The notes: a model not told the origin generated them from the letters alone. 7,196 nt of DNA from Desulfurococcales archaeon (GCA_027066265.1 JAMOOB010000369.1:1-7196), one strand, 5' to 3'; counted from the first letter of the stretch, positions 1 through 6,348 are shown. Translations and numbers: made by a program.

Positions 1-218
1 CACGAACCATTCCTCTACTCAACAGCTACGTTTTCAACAATCTCTGCATACGTTGGCGAGTTCTAGACCACGGCGAGACGTTGATGATGAGATCGGTACT
101 GCGATGAAGGGGTTCAGAACTCGATGCTCTTGATTGAGAGCTACGTTACTGTTTCTTTCGAGCAGTCGATGAAACGAAGGAGAGGGTCCGATGGTGCGCT
201 ACGATGTAGAGCATGGTA

Positions 219-226
219 GGGGTGAT
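219..226 (+). promoter_or_regulatory. Shine-Dalgarno sequence GGGGTGAT setting the start at 231
   Basis: GGGGTGAT matches the archaeal consensus GGAGGTGAT at nearly every base and ends four bases before ATG 231. The alternative ATG at 225 lies inside this element, and the ATG at 213 has no comparable site upstream, so 231 is the preferred start of the DUF1874 gene. Confidence 0.6.
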
Positions 227-230
227 GGCT

Positions 231-566
231 ATGTATAGACTCGTTCTGCTGAATGCTCTTCCCTTAAACATGTTTGGTCTCGAGGAGGGTGAGTGGATCG
301 AGCTTATCATCGAGAGGATCTCTATCGAGAAGTTGAAGCGTTTCGTATCCGAAGCCAGCGAGATAGCGTGCTTCGTTAGACATAGAGCAACAGTTGAGCT
401 TCTGTCGAGGATCCTAGGCGTAGAGCTGAAACCCTCTGCGAAACTCTATAGGTATAGACCCGGCGATAGAATCGTTGTAGTATCTTTGAGAACACCGATT
501 AGAGGACAAGAAGTTGAGGAAGTTAAGCTAGAGGATTTCGAGATCTACCTAGTCAAACCAGTTTAG
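231..566 (+). CDS. DUF1874-family protein (AcrIII-1/Crn2-like putative cyclic-oligoadenylate ring nuclease)
   Basis: A 111-residue protein with the DUF1874 pattern in order: an N-terminal strand LLNALPLNM (residues 6-14), a central VRHRATVELLSRILG (49-63) and a PGDRIVVVSL strand (77-86) ending in a short loop. This family includes STIV B116, the viral anti-CRISPR AcrIII-1 and the cellular nuclease Crn2. Characterised members are dimers that cut cyclic tetraadenylate (cA4) and so shut down type III CRISPR signalling. The family's catalytic histidine corresponds to His51. Other active-site positions look changed: the Gly before the histidine is Arg50, and the viral R-L-E-E-G loop reads R-T-P-I-R-G (87-92), so the glutamate is replaced by arginine. 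Family membership is seen; cA4 cleavage is inferred. The longer ORF opens at 213, but the Shine-Dalgarno favours 231. No cas gene or CRISPR array is nearby, so viral, proviral or host origin is open. Confidence 0.8.
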   Translation: MYRLVLLNALPLNMFGLEEGEWIELIIERISIEKLKRFVSEASEIACFVRHRATVELLSRILGVELKPSAKLYRYRPGDRIVVVSLRTPIRGQEVEEVKLEDFEIYLVKPV

Positions 567-619
567 AGACCTTGGAATAGTTCTTTCGCTAGTATTTAGC
601 TACAGCAAAACCAAGGCTA

Positions 620-667
620 ATTTCGACGCTTCATCGAAATCCCTTAGCGAGGGAGTAGATCGCTAGG
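620..667. repeat. Two adjacent inverted repeats (stem-loops)
   Basis: The first is ATTTCGA (620-626) paired with TCGAAAT (634-640), a perfect 7-bp stem with a 7-base loop. The second pairs 643-650 with 660-667, eight pairs including one G-T wobble, around a 9-base loop. Both lie within 50 bases, downstream of the DUF1874 stop. They could be part of a small structured RNA, a 3' UTR structure or an operator, or may be chance. There is no T-run after them to make a bacterial-style terminator. Confidence 0.4.
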
Positions 668-673
668 ATAAGC

Positions 674-871
674 ATGTGTATGGGTAGAAGCCATGGTGAG
701 GCACACACAATGATGGGTACTGGGGCTCCACGTACGCGTTTGGTATCCGTAGGCGATGCGTTGCATAGTTATGTTGATCTCGTTGAAACGAAGATCGTTA
801 GAGTAATCCGGTGCGGGGATCCGATCTTCTTGAAGACCTTAACCCTAAAGATTATCAACGCGAGTTCCTAG
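674..871 (+). CDS. Doubtful small ORF, hypothetical protein
   Basis: A 65-codon ORF in otherwise empty sequence. It starts with ATG six bases after an AGGAT that could act as a weak ribosome binding site. The N-terminal part (residues 1-22) is low-quality, rich in Met, Gly, His and Arg. The C-terminal half (about 35-62) alternates hydrophobic and polar residues like beta strands. I recognise no family. It overlaps no better gene, which is the main reason to list it. It could equally be a chance ORF or the remnant of a decayed gene. Confidence 0.2.
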   Translation: MCMGRSHGEAHTMMGTGAPRTRLVSVGDALHSYVDLVETKIVRVIRCGDPIFLKTLTLKIINASS

Positions 872-981
872 TTAGAACGAAGATCGCTGCGAACCCTAAT
901 TCGTTAGGCTATGCATTATCGATGCTCGTCGAACGCTATCGAGGTATCGAACGTGTACAGCGATGAACTGTTTTGCAGGTT

Positions 982-1197
982 CTAGGACGACGAGGATTCT
1001 AGACATGCTTCATCTAGCTGAAAGATGTCCTCGACCTTCAACCCAAAGAATCTAGCTATCTTCAACGCTAGCGGTAGCGACGGTATGCACCTCCCCTTCT
1101 CTATAGCTATTATGGCTTGCCTAGTTACTCCAACAGCTTTCGCAAGCTCTTCCTGGCTAACACCGTACCTAGCCCTAACCTCTCTAAGCCTAACCAC
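982..1197 (-). CDS. Small XRE-family helix-turn-helix transcriptional regulator
   Basis: A 71-residue protein that is almost entirely one HTH domain of the compact XRE type: RLREVRARYGVSQEELAKAVG, then VTRQAIIAIEKGRCIPSLPLALKIARFFGL, then VEDIFQ. The order is helix 1, the SQEELA helix, the recognition helix TRQAIIAIEKG and the closing helices. Such 66-70 residue proteins are DNA-binding dimers, often autoregulating a neighbour. The tail is acidic, then serine-rich (ESSSS). The ORF is open back to a TTG at 1239, giving 85 aa, but homologues of this type begin right at the HTH, so GTG 1197 is preferred. A GAGG lies 12 bases upstream, rather far. It is convergent with the DUF1874 gene and divergent from the ribonucleotide reductase, either of which it might control. 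Family certain; start and targets uncertain. Confidence 0.8.
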   Translation of the reverse strand: MVRLREVRARYGVSQEELAKAVGVTRQAIIAIEKGRCIPSLPLALKIARFFGLKVEDIFQLDEACLESSSS

Positions 1198-1387
1198 AAC
1201 ACATTCTATCCTCGGCAGAACACCTTTCCCATTCACCAACCCACGTTTTGAGAAAGATCTTCGCTACTCGTTTCATCGCGTACTCCATCCCATGTAATCC
1301 ATCGAACTGCGTTAATGCGCAGTATGTAGCCAACAGCATTGCTACGAATCGTCTAGGGATGCGGGTTCGTGAATCGTCTATCTTCTA

Positions 1388-1398
1388 CCTTTTAATAA
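1388..1398 (+). promoter_or_regulatory. Archaeal TATA-like element for the ribonucleotide reductase gene
   Basis: CCTTTTAATAA is the clearest A/T-rich element in the intergenic region. Its centre lies about 27 bases before GTG 1421, the usual distance from TATA box to transcription start in archaea. Together with the lack of a Shine-Dalgarno sequence before 1421, this suggests a leaderless mRNA starting at or next to the start codon. Confidence 0.5.
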
Positions 1399-1420
1399 CG
1401 TTCTAACGAATGCTGTATCG

Positions 1421-4201
1421 GTGTTTTCGGTGAATAAACGTACGCAATTCGTAGATTCTTGGAATGCTCTCTTCGATCCAGAGGTAGAGCTCGAGGCGAA
1501 GAAACGTTTCCTTCTAGAACTGTATAGGTTGGTTGTAAAGGCTTGGAAACCTCGTGCATTGAATGGAGGTCTGCTTGCAGAGGTTCCGAGCTGTGTTTTG
1601 AGGAACGAGGTTTGCGAAGATGATGCTAGGCTCGATCTCGATGCAATCAAGCTCTTGGTTCTTCGCTACGTTTCTAAGGACGAGAATGGTTTGCCTATGG
1701 AGACCCCCTCCATGGTTATGAAGAGGGTTGCTGAAGGTATCGGTAAGAAGGTTAGCGTTGGTTCGGAGGTTCTCTACGAGATGCTTATCGATGGTCGCTT
1801 CCTATTCAATAGCCCAACGCTCTTCAACATGTATCACGATGGTGCTCGAGGTACGCTGAGCGCATGCTACGTAACTCCCGTAGGCGACTCTCTCATCGAT
1901 ATAATGGAGGCTGCCAAGGTTCAGGCCCTCACGTTTAAATGGGGTGGTGGGCAGGGCTTTAGCTTCTCCGAGCTTAGGCCTAGGAACGACGTTGTGAAGG
2001 GTACGAGCGGTGTAGCTAGTGGTCCAACAAGCTTCGCGAAGCTTTTCGATGCCGTTACGGAGGTGGTTAAGCAGGGGAGTAGGCGTAGAGGAGCTAACAT
2101 GGGTATTCTACACGTTTGGCACCCCGATATCTACAACCCTCGCTTCGATCCATGGGCAGCGCTGTACAACTCTCTTCCTCCCCAGGTAAGGAGGTTGCTC
2201 AACGAGCTAAATCGCGTAGTGAACGAGGTAGAGAAGCGAGGTTTCGTGGTGGATCCCGATCTGAAGGAATGGCTTCGTAGACTCGTTGAATCTGGTGAAC
2301 GGAATCCCGAGATCACGATCGATGAAGCTGGGTTCGTACAGGCTAAGGAGTATCCTCTTCAGGATGCGAATCTCACGAACTTCAACATAAGCGTCGCGAT
2401 CAACGATGCTTTCATGGAGGCCGTGGTAGAGGATCGCGAGTGGTGGTTCATCAATCCAAGGTTTAGCGAAGAGGACGGTGTCTACAGGCTTCACTACACG
2501 GTTTCTCGAGCTACGAACGAATCTGCTCCTGGTGTTGTCGTGGCTCAGGAAATGCAGAGAGAAAATCCGTACGTGAACGTATTCGAAGACGTTGCATCGA
2601 GAGCTCTCGAGAAAGCGCTGAACGAGCTGGAGAAGCGTAGAAGCATTGTATCGAGCATCGACGTCGAGCGTAGAAACCCCTTAGCGTGGAGAATGAGTGC
2701 ACGCAAACTGTTTGAGAAGATCGTGGAGATCGCTTGGCTTAGCGGTGATCCGGGAGCTATCTACATAGATAACCACAACAAGTGGCATCCAACACCGTGG
2801 CTAGGAATGACCAACGCAACCAATCCATGCGGAGAACAGGTTCTGTACCCCTTCGAAAGCTGTAATCTTGGTAGCCTAAACCTAGAGAAGTACGTTCGTT
2901 GCAACGATTCCGAATGCTACTTCGATCTAGATAGCTTCGCTAGAGACGTCGCGATCGCTGTAGAGGCTCTGGATACCGTGATAGACCTGAACAAGCATCC
3001 CGATGAAAGGCAGCAACGTGTCAATGTATTCACTAGGAAGATCGGTCTCGGCTACATGGGTCTAGCCAACGCGTTAGCGAGGTTAGGGATTCCGTACGAT
3101 AGCGATGAAGGCGTAGCCTTTACACTCATCGTGACCGCCGCCATGGAGAGCTTTGCATGGGTAAAGAGTTGGGAGCTTGGAGCAGAGAAGGGTGCTGCAC
3201 CGGCATTCATGTGCAGAAGATTCGATTGGAGATCGCTAACATGTAGAGAGTACATCGATCCCAGGAAGTGCGTTGATCTACACGTGCCTGGACTTAGAAA
3301 GGCTTCTCTCGTAGCTACGTTCCGAGATGGTTGGCTCGTACTTACGTACCACAGAACTAATCTCGATAGATGGGTGTACTCGAAGCTACGCGGTCTAGCT
3401 AAGGAACGCGTGATGAGTACGGGTAGCGTGAAGCTCGTACCGATCGAATCCATAGAGAAGATTTCGAGAAAAGTGTTTGGATTCGATGAACGCATCCTCG
3501 AAGAAGCTTTGGAGATGTCCCCCAGTAAACTGATCGAATCTCCTAGACACCTAGTTGCGCTAGCTATCTACAGACCCGGCAAAGCATGGAGTTCCATAGT
3601 TTCGTACGGCGAATCCCTAGGAGCGAAAGCACCGCGCAACACCGTTACTACATCCATAGCGCCTACGGGTTCGATAAGCATTATTGCGGGTACGAGCAAC
3701 GGTATAGAACCGTTCTACGCGTTGATATTCGAACGAAGAACTTCCGTAGGTACCTTCGTCCAGATCGTGAAACCGTTCCGAGATGCGCTGCACAGTCTTG
3801 CGAAGAGGATAGGGATCGATGCAGAGGTGCTTCACCGTATCTGCGAAGCTGTCGTGAGGAACGGTGGAAGTTTGAGGAAAGCGCTCCTCGAGCTTACCAC
3901 GGAGCAATCACAGTCCGTACCTCCGGACCTGGTTGAGGAGCTTAGGAGGATTTCGAAGATCTTTCCAACAGCTCTGGAGATAGATGTATGGTGGCATCTA
4001 GCTCATCAAGCAGCTGCTCAGCTCTACATCGATCAAAGCATTTCTAAAACCATTAACCTGCCTAGGAACGCTCCTCGAGAAGATGTATACACAGCGTTCC
4101 TAGCTGGATGGCTTCTAGGGCTCAAGGGCGTTACGGTGTTTAGGGAAGGGAGTAAGGCTAGCAGCGTACTGCTTATAGAGGAAGCTCGGTACCTAGAGTA
4201 G
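1421..4201 (+). CDS. nrdJ: Adenosylcobalamin-dependent (class II) ribonucleoside-diphosphate reductase
   Basis: Reduces ribonucleotides to deoxyribonucleotides by a thiyl radical generated with adenosylcobalamin; a cytosolic enzyme of DNA precursor supply. The 926 residues carry the class II signatures: ETPSMVMKRVAEGI (94-107), LFNSPTLFN (128-136), SACYVTPVGDSL (147-158), KWGGGQGFSFSELRPRN (173-189), LTNFNISVAINDAFM (318-332), NPCGEQ (468-473) and the phosphate-binding TSIAPTGSISIIAGTSNGIEP (744-764, given here as a region). By comparison with Thermotoga NrdJ, Cys470 is the thiyl radical residue with Asn468 and Glu472, and Cys149 and Cys481 are the redox pair. The spacing of 11 between Cys470 and Cys481 fits. 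No N-terminal ATP-cone is seen. Two long insertions (about 239-312 and 598-735) explain the large size. The protein ends soon after GVTVFREGSKA without the usual C-terminal cysteine tail. Start GTG 1421 fits a leaderless transcript; GTG 1430 is an alternative. Confidence 0.95.
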   Translation: MFSVNKRTQFVDSWNALFDPEVELEAKKRFLLELYRLVVKAWKPRALNGGLLAEVPSCVLRNEVCEDDARLDLDAIKLLVLRYVSKDENGLPMETPSMVMKRVAEGIGKKVSVGSEVLYEMLIDGRFLFNSPTLFNMYHDGARGTLSACYVTPVGDSLIDIMEAAKVQALTFKWGGGQGFSFSELRPRNDVVKGTSGVASGPTSFAKLFDAVTEVVKQGSRRRGANMGILHVWHPDIYNPRFDPWAALYNSLPPQVRRLLNELNRVVNEVEKRGFVVDPDLKEWLRRLVESGERNPEITIDEAGFVQAKEYPLQDANLTNFNISVAINDAFMEAVVEDREWWFINPRFSEEDGVYRLHYTVSRATNESAPGVVVAQEMQRENPYVNVFEDVASRALEKALNELEKRRSIVSSIDVERRNPLAWRMSARKLFEKIVEIAWLSGDPGAIYIDNHNKWHPTPWLGMTNATNPCGEQVLYPFESCNLGSLNLEKYVRCNDSECYFDLDSFARDVAIAVEALDTVIDLNKHPDERQQRVNVFTRKIGLGYMGLANALARLGIPYDSDEGVAFTLIVTAAMESFAWVKSWELGAEKGAAPAFMCRRFDWRSLTCREYIDPRKCVDLHVPGLRKASLVATFRDGWLVLTYHRTNLDRWVYSKLRGLAKERVMSTGSVKLVPIESIEKISRKVFGFDERILEEALEMSPSKLIESPRHLVALAIYRPGKAWSSIVSYGESLGAKAPRNTVTTSIAPTGSISIIAGTSNGIEPFYALIFERRTSVGTFVQIVKPFRDALHSLAKRIGIDAEVLHRICEAVVRNGGSLRKALLELTTEQSQSVPPDLVEELRRISKIFPTALEIDVWWHLAHQAAAQLYIDQSISKTINLPRNAPREDVYTAFLAGWLLGLKGVTVFREGSKASSVLLIEEARYLE

Positions 4202-4219
4202 CCATCGTCTTAACGAAGG

Positions 4220-4813
4220 TTAGCGAAGCATAACTTCATCGAGTTCTTTCTTTAGCTGTGCTAAGAATTGCTCTACGAATCTATGCCTATCCTCGGCAAG
4301 TTTCTTCGCTGGTTCCGTCATCACGAGGTCTTTCAGCCTAAGTATCTTGGTCTCGATATGCTTGATCGAATCCTCTATCGATCTACCGTGCTTACCGCTG
4401 TAGATGAAAACCCTTGCAATACCTACCGCACCCATGGCATCGAGCTTGTCTGCATCGCTTAGAATGGCTTCCTCCAAGCTCTCGGGCTTCCTTCCATAGC
4501 TGTAGCTGTGCGCAAGGATTATCCTCGCGATCTTCTCTATGCGATCCCTATCGATGCCTAGAGCTTCTAGAATCCTTCGAGCGATATCGGCGCTTACCTC
4601 GGCGTGCTTCTCCTCCGAAACACTTCTACCAACATCGTGTAGCAACGCTGCGATTTCGAGCGCTTCGAAATCGATTTCGTAGCCTTGCTCAGCCAACTTC
4701 TTCGCTATGCGTAGAGCTAGTCTACGAACGCGTTCAACGTGCTCGTAGCCATGGCAAGGATCTCTAGGCATGAGGATCCTGGCTACGGTTTCGATCAGCT
4801 TCACGAGCTCCAT
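4220..4813 (-). CDS. HD-domain metal-dependent phosphohydrolase (YedJ-like)
   Basis: A 197-residue all-helical HD superfamily protein. Metal-site residues are visible in order: His21 and His25 in CHGYEHVERV, His59-Asp60 in ALLHDVGR, His70, His102 in LAHSYSYG, and Asp120 in SDADKLDAMGAVGIARVF. The last is characteristic of the YedJ-type group, as is the C-terminal TEPAKKLAEDRHRFVEQF. Such proteins hydrolyse phosphate esters, often of nucleotides; the substrate here cannot be read from sequence. ATG 4813 keeps the N-terminal helix expected before the first histidine. TTG 4834 (seven residues more) and ATG 4771 (which would remove that helix) are alternatives. With ATG 4813 the gene overlaps the 3' end of the primase-like gene by 50 bases in another frame, implying a shared transcript and probable translational coupling. 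It ends 18 bases from the convergent reductase gene. Confidence 0.9.
   Translation of the reverse strand: MELVKLIETVARILMPRDPCHGYEHVERVRRLALRIAKKLAEQGYEIDFEALEIAALLHDVGRSVSEEKHAEVSADIARRILEALGIDRDRIEKIARIILAHSYSYGRKPESLEEAILSDADKLDAMGAVGIARVFIYSGKHGRSIEDSIKHIETKILRLKDLVMTEPAKKLAEDRHRFVEQFLAQLKKELDEVMLR
4244..4253 (+). terminator. Possible T-rich terminator of the reductase gene
   Basis: TTCTTTCTTT lies about 43 bases after the reductase stop codon. Archaeal termination often occurs at T-rich stretches without a hairpin. It lies inside the end of the convergent HD gene, so the signal may be incidental. Confidence 0.2.
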
Positions 4814-6251
4814 GATCTCCACGCTTCGAAGCAAAGTCTAGTAGACTACGAGGAGCTTTAGAACTCGTCGTAGCTTCCCTAGCGCTTCCCTCGGCGAACT
4901 TCTTCAGAACCTTCTCAACGAAGTGATCTCTAACTGGTTCGTAGACGTACTTATAGAACTTCTGAGGATCTTTCAACACCGTTGTAGGGAAACGCTTTAC
5001 GTACTCGACAGCAGCTCTCCAAACGACTTCCCAGGGAGCTATGATCTCGAGCTTGCTCTTGATCTGCCTATCGAAGTCTTCGGGAAGCTGTTCCTTGCCA
5101 CCCATCTCGAACCATCCACGAGGCGATACCGGAACCTCTTCCTCGAATACCTTCACGAACCTCTTCTCCTCCCTAGCAACGGTTCCACCCGTTCCATAGC
5201 TACGGGTAGACGGTCTGTAACCCATCCTCGTATACCTTCCATGAGGACCGTAGTACTTTGCCCATGCGTAGAAGATTGCTCTATTCAATCCAAAGCTTTT
5301 CGCTTTCTCGAGATCGCCAGTCAACACGTAGTACCTAGCAGCTTGAAGAAGAGCCATAACCTCGAAACGACCAACCCTAGGAACTTCCTCGGTACTGGTC
5401 TCGGTACCTATCTCTATCCTTGTTCTTCGAACGGGTGTGTAGCCCATGTCGAGGCTTCGCAGACCAACCTCCTTAATAGCTTCCTCAACGAGGGGATCCA
5501 GTTCGCCGGGAGCGTAATCTTCCCAGCACCTCCATCTATGTCTAAAGTTCTCTGGATCCGTCCACGAAATGTCGAAGCTATCCATATCGTTGGGCTTGAA
5601 GCATACAGCAACGACGTCGAGCTTTCGGTGAAGCGATAGAGGTGCCGTAAACACTCGTTTGAGATCTACCAGGTTCTCGATCTTGATACTGCACGGAGCG
5701 TTCTTGATCACGTCGACGACCCTGGAACGTATCTTCCTGAGTACGTACTCCACCACGGCGTAGGCAGCATCGAAGGGATGGATACGCTCTTTGAGATCCT
5801 GCGAAAGCGCGTTCTCGGAGATATGTACGTGGACACCGTTACCGCTCCAAACAAGGTAGATAGATTTCGAAACACCGAACCTCTCCAACTCTTCAACAAC
5901 GATTCTAGCGAGATCGAGTGCTATCTTCCAATGCTCGTAGGATGCATCGATATCCCAGGAAGGCGTCGTAGCAACGATGTTGGGTATGATCTCCGTATCC
6001 TGCTCGTCTTCTAGCTTAGCGTATCGATTAAGGGAACCGTAGATAGTCCTAACCATGCCGCGGTACTTGATCAAGAGCTTCTCGAGATCGCTAGCACTGG
6101 AAACGGTTAGAGGTTTCTTACCGTGGGAGTAGCGTATGAATACGCTCGAACCTTTCTCATCGTACCCAGCTAACGCAACCCATCTACCGCGAAGCCACAA
6201 CGCTATCTCTTCCAGAACGCTACGCTTAAGGTAATGCTTCAGCGGTTCCAA
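4764..6251 (-). CDS. Archaeo-eukaryotic primase (AEP) superfamily protein, PriS-like but non-canonical
   Basis: A 495-residue protein with the AEP catalytic signatures. Motif I is WDID (Asp100, Asp102), motif II is SGNGVHVHI (136-144), and motif III is VDLKRVFTAPLSLHRK, with Asp196 as third metal ligand and the Ser206-x-His208-x-Lys210 pattern shared with primase small subunits. The family makes primers or extends DNA with two metal ions. No zinc-knuckle cysteines like those of PriS are present, so this is probably not the main replicative primase. The C-terminal half holds a helical segment including NRAIFYAWAKYYG (323-335), a Gly/Arg/Tyr-rich loop (341-360), another helical region (about 400-455) and a polar tail (456-495). 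TTG 6251 is chosen because GGGGGT lies just upstream; the ORF opens at TTG 6281. The neighbours are a glycosidase gene upstream and the overlapping HD gene downstream. AEP assignment is firm; the cellular role (repair, tolerance or replication accessory) is unknown. Confidence 0.85.
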   Translation of the reverse strand: MEPLKHYLKRSVLEEIALWLRGRWVALAGYDEKGSSVFIRYSHGKKPLTVSSASDLEKLLIKYRGMVRTIYGSLNRYAKLEDEQDTEIIPNIVATTPSWDIDASYEHWKIALDLARIVVEELERFGVSKSIYLVWSGNGVHVHISENALSQDLKERIHPFDAAYAVVEYVLRKIRSRVVDVIKNAPCSIKIENLVDLKRVFTAPLSLHRKLDVVAVCFKPNDMDSFDISWTDPENFRHRWRCWEDYAPGELDPLVEEAIKEVGLRSLDMGYTPVRRTRIEIGTETSTEEVPRVGRFEVMALLQAARYYVLTGDLEKAKSFGLNRAIFYAWAKYYGPHGRYTRMGYRPSTRSYGTGGTVAREEKRFVKVFEEEVPVSPRGWFEMGGKEQLPEDFDRQIKSKLEIIAPWEVVWRAAVEYVKRFPTTVLKDPQKFYKYVYEPVRDHFVEKVLKKFAEGSAREATTSSKAPRSLLDFASKRGDHGAREADRNRSQDPHA

Positions 6252-6255
6252 AGCT

Positions 6256-6261
6256 ACCCCC
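6256..6261 (-). promoter_or_regulatory. Shine-Dalgarno GGGGGT setting the start of the primase-like gene
   Basis: On the minus strand GGGGGT is followed by AGCT and then TTG 6251, a normal spacing. The upstream TTG codons at 6281 and 6269 have no comparable site. A TTAAT about 40 bases upstream of the start (6290-6294) could be a weak TATA element giving a short leader, but this is not convincing. Confidence 0.5.
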
Positions 6262-6348
6262 AGACACAATCTTCGTAGCAACGCAGCTCATTAACACCGC
6301 AACGCTATGGGATCAGCATCGCCGTGGGCTCATCACGTTTCAGACCTG

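Larger units (their letters stand above)
567..981. other. Long stretch without a confident gene
   Basis: These 415 bases lie between the DUF1874 gene and the convergent XRE regulator. They hold a weak T-rich segment just after the DUF1874 stop (about 580-597), two adjacent hairpins (620-667), one doubtful 65-codon ORF (674-871), and an 11-base direct repeat AACGAAGATCG (787-797 and 876-886). The first repeat copy is also the left arm of an 8-bp inverted repeat with 822-829. I see no tRNA, no box C/D sRNA motifs in the right order and no CRISPR-like repetition. Confidence 0.5.

Noticed and set aside
1..10. A minus-strand ATG preceded by AGAGGA could start a gene running off the left edge.
   Set aside because: Only three codons are visible, which is no evidence for a gene.
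90..110. ATGATGA followed by CGATGAA, reminiscent of box C and C' of a C/D guide RNA.
   Set aside because: No CTGA boxes D or D' occur at the required positions.
1..133. Three plus-strand frames stay open from the left edge (to stops at 64, 113 or 131), any of which could be the 3' end of an upstream gene.
   Set aside because: No frame gives a recognisable protein and all three are open for a while, so the correct one cannot be chosen.
124..219. A 31-codon ORF ending just before the Shine-Dalgarno of the DUF1874 gene.
   Set aside because: Very short, no family, no clear ribosome binding site; probably chance.
2132..2375. The first reductase insertion as an intein.
   Set aside because: It is only about 80 residues, lacks a Cys/Ser start and His-Asn end, and has no splicing or endonuclease motifs.
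3052..3495. A 147-codon minus-strand ORF opposite the reductase gene.
   Set aside because: Composition is Ser/Thr-rich and shadow-like, while the plus strand carries conserved reductase sequence.
4923..5639. A 238-codon plus-strand ORF opposite the AEP gene.
   Set aside because: It is antisense to strong AEP motifs, has no recognisable domain and is best explained as a shadow of the real gene.
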